From the NCBI GenBank assembly GCA_903813345.2, contig CAIIXF020000003.1:8873912-8937911 (forward strand): a stretch of DNA of 64,000 nt. Reading direction: 5' to 3'. The translations under genes were made by a program, and so were the position numbers. Positions 47,902 to 57,853 of this stretch are shown here, in pieces. Source of the stretch: Owenia fusiformis. Taxonomy: Eukaryota; Annelida; Polychaeta; Sabellida; Oweniidae. How positions within the stretch are numbered: position 1 is the stretch's first letter; the number at the start of each line of letters is the position of its first letter. The notes beneath the pieces are model-generated. The model had not been told where the DNA came from. It saw nothing but the letters and a program-made list of their open reading frames with translations, and did no database searches.

Positions 47902-48649
47902 TGCAGACAGAGCCTGTGGTAAATATTGGGTGCGGCGCAAATGAGCGGAGGGTGCGTAGCTAACGGTCATTTTTGAATCTAAATTTGGGATATTTCTGAA
48001 ACTAAGCCGTTTTGGGACTTCAAATATACCAAGATATGTGTATTTGACACCAAATATCAATAAAATTGTGAAAATAGTAGTTCAATTCATTTTATAGCGA
48101 CGCGGTATGCCTTAAACATTTACCAGACCTTTATATTTTGAGACTATCCTTTTAATACTGCGTCCCCAGCATTCATAAAAAATGGTGTTCAAGATACACT
48201 ACCTAAATATTGGGTGCGGAGGAGCTCCCTAAACGTACCTCCGCACCCAATATTTAGAGGGGGCTCATATCTGAAGAACATTTCCGAATTTTTATAAAAT
48301 CACACAGATACTGCCTGGCTTCCAAGATGCAAAAATAATTTGCATGGGTAGTGTATCTTGAACACCACTTTTTTATGAATGCTGGGGACGCAGTACTAAA
48401 AGGATAGTCTCAAAATATATAGGTCTGGGAAATGTTTAAGGCATACTGCGTCGCTATAAAATGAATTGCACTACTATTTTCACAATTTTATTGATATTTG
48501 GTGTCAAATACACATATCTTGGTATATTTGAAGTCCCAAAACGGCTTAGTTTCAGAAATATCCCAATTTTAAATTAAAAAATGACCGTTAGCTCCGCACC
48601 CTCCGCTCATTTGCGCCGCACCCAATATTTCCCACAGGCTCTGTCTGCA
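47902..48649. mobile_element. 748 bp foldback with an internal hairpin
   Basis: TGCAGACAGAGCCTGTGG at the left and its inverse at the right. The arms run about 300 bp (left to about 48200, right from about 48348) at high identity, differing for instance at GCGACGCGGTATG/GCATACTGCGTCGC. The centre contains a second, perfect 19 bp hairpin (48204-48222 with 48238-48256, TAAATATTGGGTGCGGAGG). The phrase AATATTGGGTGCGG occurs at both ends and in both arms of the central hairpin, four times in all. No coding; target duplication not clear. Confidence 0.8.
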
Positions 48650-49390
48650 TAGGGTGGTAATACGATTTTCAAATTGACGTCTGTTGTTGAAACAATTTGA
48701 CGCGGAATACGATTTTGTGAGTAAAAATAAAACATTAGCCTAATTTTGAGCCAATTATTCCATGATTTAAGGTGCCGTGATACTTAACAGAAAATGGCAA
48801 AACAGGAAGTGACAAATCATGTTGCATTTTATCCATTATTTGAACAAAGATAAAAGAGTTATGTTTTGACCTCTAGTCAATTTTAACTAGTTCCATATAT
48901 CATTTACATGACCAGTATCACACTGAACATGGTCGGAATGACCCTAAACATTATGAAATAACCTTTTCAGCCCTGAAAAATAGCTAAAAGTAGGAGCTAG
49001 GAAAGGTCAGTTAGAAGAATCTTTTGAATTTTTCAGAAAATGTGCCCAACATAATGCTCTTATTGATACATTCTTTCAAATTTTAGAAAATTGTCTGAAA
49101 CCAAAATGGCGGTCATAGAAAGGTAAATAGATCACTTTTCAATTCAATTTTTTTCTTTTTCTACGAATGATATCAAATTTTCAAAGATTGTATTATTTAG
49201 AGCAATATATTGGGTACATTATCTGAAAAAATTTTTTTCACCCCCTGCGATAAGCAGTTAGCATTTCCCCGATTAAGAACTCGCAATCTGATAAGCTGTC
49301 GCAACACTGCGACAGAAATCATATCCATAAGTCATTGCGCATAATAAGATCACGTGAATCAGTTATATCGGGCGCTTCCAAATTGGTTAT

Positions 49391-50815
49391 GGTACGTTCA
49401 CACCAACGGCGCTTTGATGGCGCTTTAAAGCGGCTTGTAAAGCGGCACCAAAGCGTAACAAAGCTTAATTAAAGCGTCGGGGTCGTAATAGGTCGTAAAA
49501 AAGCTCGGGAGTAAAGCGGGATATTCGGCAAGAGCGCTAAAAAATTTAAACTGTTTAAGCGTTCGCACCAACGGCGCTTTAATGGCGCTTTAAAGCGGAT
49601 TGTAAAGCGGCACCAAAGCGTAACAAAGTTTGATTAAAGCGTCGAGATCGTAATAGGTCGTAGAAAAGTTCGGAGTAAAGCGGGATATTCGGCAAGAGCG
49701 CCAAAAAATGTTAAACTGTTTAAAAATTTTGGGCGCTCTGTTACGAATTGATTGAAGCGCCGAGAGCGTATCAAAGCTTAACAAACCGTAACAAAGCTCA
49801 ACAAAGCTTGACTCAAAGCGTAGGAAAGCTTAACACAGCTTGGTTCAAAGCGGGGACCCCAGTCTATTCACGGTCTGTTACCACTTGACACGCTTCGTTA
49901 AGATGTCTCAAGATTTGCTACGATCTGGCATGAAGATCTGACACGAGGTCAGACGCTTTCATCAATATCTGACACTCTTTGTTACACTTTCCTGAGGGAC
50001 TCTCAAGCTTCCCAACGAATTGAGACGCTTTAATCAAGGATTGAAACGCTTTGCTAGGCTTTGTTACGCTTGAAAGTTTTCACACGCTATATCACGCCGT
50101 GCGACAAACGTCATGTCTTCTTCAGATAGGTCATGCTCTGGTCCATCTGGAATTTCTGGATCTCGTTGTTCTGCCATCGTGTTCTCGAGTCAAAGATGCA
50201 ATGGTTTTATGGATCTACTGTATCTTTATATAGTCATTGGATCAAAAGCGGCATGGAATCGGCGATCTCGACATTTTCCAATGCGTGACAGAGCTTAACA
50301 GAGCGTAACAATGCACAACAGAGTTTTGCAATCTTATCAGAGCCTGATTTAAAGCGTCATAATCGCATCAAAGCGTAATAATGCTTATCAAAGCTTTTCA
50401 AAGCGTGATTTCAAGCGTAACAAAGCCTGATCAAAGCGGGATCAAAGCGTGAGGAACCTTTTAGAGCTATGTTAAGCTTTCCTACGCTTTGGATCAAGTT
50501 TTTCTGAGCTTTGTTACGGTTTGTTAAGCTTTGATACGCTCTCGGCGCTTAATCGATTCGTAACAGAACGCCTAAAATTTTTTAAGAGTTTAAAATTTTT
50601 TGGCGCTCTTGTCGAATATCCCGTTTTACTCTGAGCTTTTCTACGACCTATAACGACCCCGACGCTTTAAACAAACTTTGTTACGCTTTGGTGCCGCTTT
50701 ACAAGCCGCTTTAAAGCGCCATCAAAGCGCCGTTGGTATGAAGAAAAATGACAAAAATGACGGCGCTTTGCTCGCCGATTTAAAGCGTGGCATTCGCCGT
50801 TGGTGTGAACGTACC
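49391..50815. mobile_element. 1.43 kb TIR element built of AAAGCGTAACAAAGCTT repeats
   Basis: Ends GGTACGTTCACACCAACGG and the inverse CGTTGGTGTGAACGTACC. The interior is packed with ~10 bp variants of ACAAAGCGTA/ACAAAGCTTA, mostly in one orientation on the left and the opposite on the right, so the element folds back. A 165 bp piece is directly duplicated at the left (from 49396 and again from 49561). Flanks GGTTAT and TTTATA leave the target duplication uncertain. Small frames such as 50051-50298 and 50678-50896 are repeat by-products. Confidence 0.75.
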
Positions 50816-50980
50816 TTTATATCAGGGGGAAGAAGGAGGTACGGATTCTGGATACCTGCTAAGGAGGATGTGACCTTTCCCAGCTCCTATTTTTAGCTAT
50901 TTTTCAGTCACATTTTCAGAGGGCTGAAAAGGTTATTTCATCATGTTTAGGGTCATTCTGACCATGTACATTATGATCCC

Positions 50981-52279
50981 GAGGCCTCATTATCATCTGG
51001 TCGCAAATAGTTGCGTTGCATCTGCGATGCGATTGCGATCGCAATTCGTAACGCATGCGATGCGTGATATTATCAATTGAGCGCAATCGCAGACGCAAAG
51101 CAATCGCAAAACAATTAAAACGTAAGTTGCGATCGCAAGTCTAGAGTGTATTTTGGCGCGAAATTTAAAAGGACACTGGCGCTAGTTTTTGACATTGATT
51201 GATTGAAATTGATAGAAACCAATAATTGATATGATTTGATTGGTTGCGCATGCATTACACTTGTGCAAGGCATAAGTGCGCCAAAATGCAAATCGATTTA
51301 CATTGAACAGAAAGTAGTCGAAGAAACATGTCGAGGGCAAGGAATTGGACAAATGATGAACAAGAATTATTAATATCTCTCATTGAGAAGGATGCAAATA
51401 TTCTTTTGGCACCACTTAGCTGTCAAATAACAATACAGTCACAGGATAGTTGCTTGGCAAGGGTAGCTGAAAAAATAAGTTCACTTGGTGTGGAAACGAG
51501 GACTAGAGAAAACGTTATGTAAGTCACACATCACTGAAAATAAATAACTGTTAAAACGGGAAGTTACTGAAACTAACTGAAATAAAATGAACTTTTGGTC
51601 GTTGTTGTATGTGTTCTACAATGCTTCTATCTAAAATCCGTCAACATAATTTTTCAACAGACAATGAAACGATAACAGCTAATGAGTTTTCTATTACTCA
51701 GACGATGTAGGTGAGGTACATATATACTAGGAATACTCAGAACATTAGTGTAGTAGTGGCAAGATTAATTCACCAAACAAGCTTTATTAGCTAGATAAAT
51801 GTTTAATTGGCGAAAATCCTATGCTCTAAAGAGCACGAAATATTGCAGGCACCAATCCAAGACGTATACAGTATGTGATGCGTTCGCAATATTTAGAAAC
51901 AAACGTGATTTTTAAGGATTTACAGGCTCAATTAAATGTATATTTTAATCATATTAAATAAATAAAATTGAACAATTTCTTCGATACTATTGATTAATAC
52001 TTAACAGGTAGTGAAATGACCGATATAAAACACCACAAAATATCCATTAACATAGATAAAATAACGCTCAAAGATGAACTAGATTTGCGATTTGATTTGC
52101 GACAGGGTAAACGTCGTCGCAACTTTTTGTTTAGTTGCGATCAGAAAATCGATAACTTTGCGTCAGACTTGCGATGCGATGGAATGATAATAACATTTTT
52201 GGGAAATAGTTGCGTTGCGATGTCTTGCGATGCGATTCGCATGCGATTTTGCGTTGCGACCAGATGATAATGAGGCCTC
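50981..52279. mobile_element. 1.3 kb TIR element with GCGATGCGA subterminal repeats
   Basis: Ends GAGGCCTCATTATCATCTGG, then TCGCAA, and the exact inverse at the right. Subterminal regions on both sides are rich in TTGCGTTGCGA/GCGATGCGA motifs, the kind of clustered sites often bound by a transposase. Internally it has a short exon encoding a Myb/SANT-like domain. It sits between GATCC and TGGTC of the surrounding TTAA element; no clean target duplication is seen. No DDE transposase is visible. Confidence 0.75.
51328..51518 (+). CDS. Myb/SANT-like DNA-binding exon inside a TIR element
   Basis: ATG (after GAAGAAAC) encodes SRARNWTNDEQELLISLIEK, DANILLAPL... and VAEKISSLGVETRTREN. The pattern W-T-x2-E-x2-L-L-x-L-I ... 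A-E-K-I ... G-x-x-x-R-T-x-E-x-V fits the trihelix/Myb-SANT type found in PIF/Harbinger second proteins and their domesticated relatives. It ends at a consensus donor GTAAGT (51519-51524) in codon phase 2; a TAA follows directly if unspliced. No second exon or transposase was found, so it is a fragment of a formerly longer gene or a captured exon. The usual second-helix Trp is missing (Ser-Cys-Leu-Ala there). Confidence 0.55.
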
Positions 52280-52427
52280 TGGTCATGTAAATGATATGTG
52301 AAACTAGTTGAATTGACTAGATGTCAAAAGAGAGCTCTGTTATCTTTGTTCACAAAATGTCTAAAAATGCAGCATTTTTTGTCACCCCCTGTTTTGTCAT
52401 TTCCTGTTAAGTAACACGGCACCTTAA

Positions 52428-53754
52428 GGCTATTTTATGAATTTTGCGAAGGTCATATTACTTCCCATTGAGTGCGGAATCAATCGAGCTGAAACGCTAT
52501 TGAAAGCATGTAAGTTATATAACACCAATACGTATGGGATTTCGCCTTTTGAAAGCATGCATAATGTTGTAAGGCCAAAACTATGATTATTGGTTTAACA
52601 TTTCAAGTTATCGATAGACGGTCGACCACATTGTATGTCAATCAATGAAATATAAATTTTGCAGTGATCTTTCCACTGGAATCAATTATTGTGAAGCTTA
52701 ACGGATCAAAAAATTTTTTTGTCATTGAAATTTCTTTGGTTCAGTCTGTGTCGTAGTTTGCGCCAACTTTTAGATTTGGCACCGAGATAACTTGATAACT
52801 TGGCACACGGTACGTCAAAACTGCCATGGTCAAATAAATTAAAAAATTCTGAAAAAATAACAACATTACAGGTGTAACATTCTTCCTAATAAATCATCGT
52901 TTGTGGGGAAATATCACGAGCTTTGCAGTTAAAATAACAAAAGAGCTGTTTTTGTGCTAAGCACAAGCTAATAGAGGATTCTGACAATGGTTTTAGTACA
53001 TCTTGAAATTACGTTATGAATGGAGGGTTCTCAAATATTTGGAATAAAATTTATGTTAACCAGTAGAAAGGCGACTTTTTAATGACGCAATTACCCGCAT
53101 TACCCGCATATTTAAAACCAATGAGAATGCGGCTAATTCTGATAACGTTTTCAACTTTAAGTCTTCTAATTGTCAGAGACTCACTATCGAATTATCTGAT
53201 CGTTTTGTCTAAAATGAGGGAAGTTTTTTTATTCGTTTGTATTTGTTCAGCAAAATGTATGTAAGATCATTTTTATGGAACTGGCGAGTGCATGGTTGAG
53301 TTTGACGGATAGAAATCCACATATTTTGAACATTTAGCTAGGGTTGTGGACGTAATCATTGTTTTCGTCCTACGACAAACAAATATGAATTTGATATTTT
53401 GTCATCTATTCAAATTGATACCAAGATATTCCTCTGGGTTCATTGCTATTTAATTGAACAATCCGAGGTACTTATTTTCGAAGGTGCTCTTAATGTTATA
53501 ATTGTTGTGGTGTACATCCGATCTATATAAGACATAGCGTCTTGGCTTTCCTTTAATAGGTTACCTCCCCTTGTTTTTATCCGTCTATTTTTTGTTATAT
53601 TATGACAAGGCTAAAAATACAAGTTGAACGAGCACGAGCAGCTATTTCGGAGGGAGGGTACGAACAAGATGGGGAATTTTAACCAAGTCAGAAAGGTTTT
53701 ACTGCTTAGTACTCTTCTAGAATTCCCTCTGTAGTGTTCAAAGCAAAACAAAAA
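52428..53754. other. 1.3 kb without recognised gene
   Basis: AT-rich; no coding frame resembles a known family and no clear repeat ends are visible. Confidence 0.4.
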
Positions 53755-53896
53755 TGCCTCTCTGCTAGTGCATTATTCTGTTATGTAGAGTCCCTCTTTT
53801 TAGTGGCGTTCGAGTCCCAAGCTGTTAGAAGCTGAGGACCCAAACGCCACTAAAAGGAGGGATTCTAAATAACAGATAATGTACTAGAAGAAAGGC
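53755..53896. repeat. Near-perfect hairpin, ~63 bp arms
   Basis: The left arm (GTCCCTCTTTTTAGTGGCGTT...) and right arm (AACGCCACTAAAAGGAGGGA...) pair around a short loop AAGCTGTTAGAAGCTGAG. The left arm also resembles 59452-59515, where no partner arm is present. A dispersed fragment at 53942-53995 lies just downstream. The hairpin is probably one intact end or a palindromic MITE of that family. Confidence 0.7.
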
Positions 53897-53941
53897 GTTT
53901 TGGCTTTGCTTTATATGGAAAAGTTTCAAGAATAACGATGC

Positions 53942-53995
53942 AGTATGAGATTCACAATCCTTGATTTTCAAACATCTGGTAGTAAGGTCAAGTCG
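53942..53995 (-). repeat. Dispersed repeat fragment
   Basis: Inverse of 24700-24752 (ATCTCATACTGCATC, AATCAAGGATTGTG, ACCAGATGTTTGA when read on the minus strand), and more distantly of 59255-59300. It is non-coding. Its repeated position next to the GTCCCTC...GCGTT segments at 53.8 and 59.5 kb suggests one repeat family. Confidence 0.5.
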
Positions 53996-54267
53996 AGTAA
54001 CTTAGTCAACATTCGATATTCGTATGTTCATCAGTATTTACTAAGAATGGTGTCACAATTGAAGTAAACCTCTGGTTGATTATTTTTAATAAACCTATCA
54101 GCAAACGTATAAATGATAATTTTGATGTTCTGTTACATATTGGTGAAGCAATCTTTGGGATATGACCTTAATTTCTGATTTTCCACTGTGTCCCTGTATA
54201 CCCCTACTTCAAAAGAATTTACAAGAATCAAGACATATGCACCTCCTTTAATATTGCTTCAATTGTT

Positions 54268-54322
54268 GCTGCGCTATAGTGTGCTACGGATCCTTCATAT
54301 TCGGAAGTCATACCATGGACTA
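54268..54322. repeat. Solo end of the TAGTCCATGG TIR family
   Basis: GCTGCGCTATAGTGTGCTAC, then GGATCCTTCATATTCGG and CATACCATGGACTA: almost identical to the inverse of 37185-37239. No opposite end is nearby, so the rest of the element was lost or never inserted here. It lies about 280 bp before the GTPase exon. Confidence 0.75.
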
Positions 54323-54598
54323 TAGGTCTTAAATTCAAGTTAACAGTTTTCAACGTGCATAGTTGGACCCGCGTGTAAAAGTCTAGTGCCTAGTTTAGTG
54401 TATACTGAACGAAACAAGTACAGTAAAAAATCTCCACTCCCAGGCACATGCAAATCAAATTCCTCACTCCCGGGACGAAATTCATTGTCAAAATCCTTAC
54501 TACCGGGACAATATTTCTTAGTGGGGGGGGGTCTCACGCAAACTTTTGAATGGTGCATTACTTCATAAAAGGAAAAGTTGATATTAATCTCTTTTCAG

Positions 54599-55668
54599 AC
54601 CGACAAATTCGAATCGTTCTAATTGGTAAGAGTGGGGTCGGGAAAAGTGCCACGGCAAATACACTTGTGGGCAGAAATCGATTCAACGAGAAGGCAGGCA
54701 TAGATAAAACAACTCTTAAATGTCAATGGGCAACAACTGCAATCTGCAATACAAATACGTATAGGATAATCGAAACACCTGGCTTCCTAGATTACGATAT
54801 AACGGATCCAACAGTTCTAAAGGAAATCGCAATGTCCATTCAGTATGCGGCCCCTGGTCCACACGTCTTCCTTTTTGTAATAAGGTATGGCCAATTCTCC
54901 GAGCAAGATTGTGCTTATATTGAATCTATGAAGAAGCTATATGGCGACGAATGTGCAAAAGATCACGGAGTTATTTTATTTACCCACGGCGATGACATAA
55001 AATATAAGATGAACAATGAATGGGATAACAGTGGGAAGGTCGAGAAGCTAGAGTATTTAAAAGAATGTGAAAAATGGTTGGATGGCAGTTCTGAAGACAC
55101 GTATATCAAAGAACTATTTGATGCATGTTCGGGAAGAATATTTATCATTGACAACAGATCTAAAGGTCGAAAGGCAGAAGCTTCTCGATTTTATGAGAAA
55201 CTCCAAGAATGGGGTCTTGCCAAGTCTTACTGTAGGGATGTACATCGCATTGAAGAAAGCATACAGCAGATGAAAATGGATATGGCAGTCGAAATGGCGC
55301 TGGAGAAAAATTGCCAAAAAGAAAAAGAATCCGAACAGATATGTGAAAATACAGTTCATGAACATGAAGAATGGAATGGATATGTAGAACCATTCGATCG
55401 CGTATTGCAAATTATTAAAGAGGCTCTTCGTCAAGATCATACGTTAGTCAATATTTCGCAAAATAACGAAACACGGGGAAGCGGAGTAGTTCGAAATGTT
55501 GTTATAGGAACTTCTGCAGCTGTTTTAGTCGGTGCATCTGTGACGGCCTTTGGAGGAGGTTTGATGCTTGCCGCTGCCTCCGCAGCTTCAGCTTCAGTGG
55601 CCGTTTTTGTAGCTCCTACGATGAAATCAAAATTATCAAAAGTAAGGTCGTATTGTAAAATTATGTAA
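54599..55668 (+). CDS. AIG1/GIMAP-type GTPase, main exon
   Basis: Encodes a GTP-binding protein of the AIG1/GIMAP family, known for immune and cell-survival roles at intracellular membranes. The exon starts after TCTCTTTTCAG (AG at 54597-54598); an ATG at 54550 is in frame but would encode an unlikely leader. Residue numbers count from that ATG. P-loop GKSGVGKS is at 26-33, G2 threonines at 54-55, G3 ETPG at 75-78, the AIG1 box LFVIRYGQFSEQD at 108-120, G4 THGD at 145-148 and G5 IDNR at 200-203. A charged, probably coiled-coil part covers about 230-300. A hydrophobic Gly/Ala/Val segment (316-355) with a basic tail looks like a membrane anchor. G3 has Glu where Asp is usual. TAA is at 55666-55668. 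AAAGTAAGG near 55640 could be an alternative donor. The first split codon fits the donor at 34884 (GAC, Asp). Domain assignment is strong; upstream exons are inferred. Confidence 0.93.
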
Positions 55669-55789
55669 CCATGGACAATCATTGTTGTCATCATGCATGC
55701 GTATAAAATGCGTAACCCACTCGAAAACGTTTATTTGTATAATTAATTGTTAAGCTAAATGAATCTAGGATATTTAGCAGCTTTCAGAG

Positions 55790-55795
55790 AATAAA
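55790..55795 (+). terminator. Polyadenylation signal candidate
   Basis: AATAAA 122 bp after the stop of the GTPase exon, the first such hexamer downstream. Cleavage would be expected 10-30 bp further on. Supported by position only. Confidence 0.5.
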
Positions 55796-56673
55796 TCATG
55801 GATTTGCGTAGATTTATCACAAGATTAATTATGAGTGTTTTAGTATGTGATACCTTGCCAGTAGTCTTGCTTTTGGATACTATTTTATTTCTTCCTGTCC
55901 TCGGAGTTTTAGATTTTTGTATAAGCAGAACAGGATCGGCATCCATGCTTTTACTTTTGAAGAAACCTATATCCCTTGATTCTATTGAACATAAATAGCT
56001 AGTAGTGATGCCCTCTCTAACAAAATGTTTACAATTAACAATCAACAGTAGTGTGCCTGCAAGCAGGTGTATTCTGTTACATTTATCCTAATGTCTGAAA
56101 CCTTGCCAACCTTTGCCAGATGTGCCAGAATATTTCTTTGAAGAATAATCAAAATCTTTCAAATCAAAAAATCAAGATAAAAACTTTTCCAGAACTGAAT
56201 CTATGCACTTTCAAAAATAGGAGGTATCGCGAAAACCCATTGAAATCAATAGAACAAGTGAGTGAATAATCTATTTCAAGTTCAACTTGTTTTTGTCTTA
56301 GATATTCATATTTCAAAATGTACGTCAAATAATAATCAGTGATTTAGTAAGAAAATAAATAAATGACTGACTTGGCATTATTTCAACATAATTTCGGTCC
56401 AGGATTGTGCCTAGACACACAGTAACGGAATATAAAATATAAATCGAATTAGTGAAATCGAAATATCAGTGGTAGGGGAGAATAAAAGATTATATCTTAT
56501 ATTTGGAATACGTTGTCATTAATGTAAAATATCACCGTTTGCATAATATTATATCCGTGACTCAAGGTGGAAAAAGAACAGTGGCACAACACAGAGAAGG
56601 GTTGACTTCCTTTGCAAATATTAGGCGGGTTAAAAGCCTTTCGAATTATTTAGAAAGTAACTGGCTAGACATA
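55796..56673. other. Downstream of the GTPase gene; no gene recognised
   Basis: Two overlapping small frames on opposite strands (55798-55998 plus, 55755-56045 minus) both look chance-like: the plus one is a string of hydrophobic residues and the minus one its charged mirror. No repeat ends are seen before the MITE at 56674. Confidence 0.4.
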
Positions 56674-57510
56674 CACTCCTATCCATAAGTTTGGCAACCG
56701 TAACCCCTAAAGCCTATCTACATTCTTGTATATTTGAATTTTTATTTACATAATCTGTAAAGAAAAGTCTACTTTTAGGTCTTGAAATATAAATTGACCT
56801 CATTTCGAATACCTTCAATTTTTCTCAATTCTTTCAACAATAAGAATAGGTGATAATATTGATGGCAAATCTGATGAAGTTTTGAAAATTGTCATTTCCA
56901 GGTTAAACAAATGGGAACTGATAGGTTTGTCGCAAGTCATATGACAGAATATCATTCTATCCGAGTTCTTGCCAAAAATACAATTTAGGTAAAAAAATGA
57001 ATTTGCAAACTTTAGTTAACAAAAAAATGATATGTTTCTTCACGTTAAACAAAGTTATAGGTCAAAACATTTTTCAAGAAACCTCTTCCATTGAAATAAC
57101 ACAGGAGGCGAAAAATGACTTTCAAAAATGCCTTTGAAGCTCTGTAACTTTAATGTTCACAAAGTCAACTTAACATTCAGCATGCAAAAAGTTAGACAAT
57201 TCAATGTTCTATATAAAGATATTTTTTTGGTGCTCAATAGAAATCCAAAAATCTGATTTACCACGAACCCATCATTTCCCTTTGGTTTACATTCAAAAAT
57301 TTGTCATCAATTTCCGACCTATTGCAAGTGGAATTAAGAAAAAATAAATTGGGAAAATTTAGAGGCATTGGCAATGAAGTTAAGATACATTTCCACTTTG
57401 GTCATTAGTATTTTCTTCGCTGCTGATGTAAATAAAAATTCAAACATAATGAGGCTTTAACACGTAGTCAAATGAGGGAGTTAGGGTTGCCAAACTTATG
57501 GAGGGGAATG
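56674..57510. mobile_element. 837 bp TA-flanked MITE (AAGTTTGGCAAC family)
   Basis: Ends CACTCCTATCCATAAGTTTGG and the inverse CCAAACTTATGGAGGGGAATG, each with one or two differences from the 30466-31340 copy. TA lies outside both (56672-56673 and 57511-57512). The interior follows the same order as that copy. It is more diverged, hence probably older. No coding. Confidence 0.85.
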
Positions 57511-57512
57511 TA

Positions 57513-57853
57513 ACTACAGTGTACATGTATCCATGTGCATAGAAAATTGAAGAAATTATTAACCTCAATATAGCCGTACTTTTCTGCCATGATTTTTTTT
57601 CTGTAATCGTAGCATGAATCAAAAACTCTAAATGGGTTGCTTGTGATAATGATGAAAGAATACTACTTATACTTTTTGAGACTAGAGAGCATGCGCTGGT
57701 TGCTCGAATGATGACATTGTTCAAGCAATGGTTTTAAATGAAAAAAAATATAAATAGCTTATGCAAATGTGTTACCGGACGGCAGAGAATCTTGTTTCAG
57801 GGACATGGTGGCTCGATAATACGTTGAAACCTATTGAAATCACTGGGGTCCTA
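57513..57853. other. Short spacer; no feature recognised
   Basis: About 340 bp between two DNA transposons. A minus-strand frame here (57440-57724) overlaps the MITE end and is not supported. Confidence 0.4.

Larger units (their letters stand above)
48771..52423. mobile_element. TTAA-flanked TIR element containing two nested elements
   Basis: Ends GGTGCCGTGATACTTAACAG and the inverse CTGTTAAGTAACACGGCACC, with TTAA outside both (48767-48770 and 52424-52427). Long arms are recognisable: ATCATTTACATGACCAG, GGAATGACCCTAAACAT and AATAACCTTTTCAGCCCTGA on the left have complements at 50930-50965 and 52284-52300. Two other TIR elements (49391-50815 and 50981-52279) interrupt it. Subtracting them leaves an element of about 930 bp without transposase. 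The TTAA target again suggests a piggyBac-like or Kolobok-like source. Confidence 0.8.

Noticed and set aside
49560-50298. Small frames in the AAAGCG-rich element
   Set aside because: The sequence is a degenerate 10 bp repeat; frames change between arms and encode no domain.
54340-54568. Frames with repeated PG motifs (SLLPG-like) before the GTPase exon
   Set aside because: They come from an imperfect ~39 bp tandem repeat (CTCCCGGGAC type) and stop at the exon boundary; no link to the GTPase frame.
55755-56045. Overlapping frames on both strands just after the GTPase exon
   Set aside because: Each is the mirror of the other, with no start context, splice sites or family resemblance.
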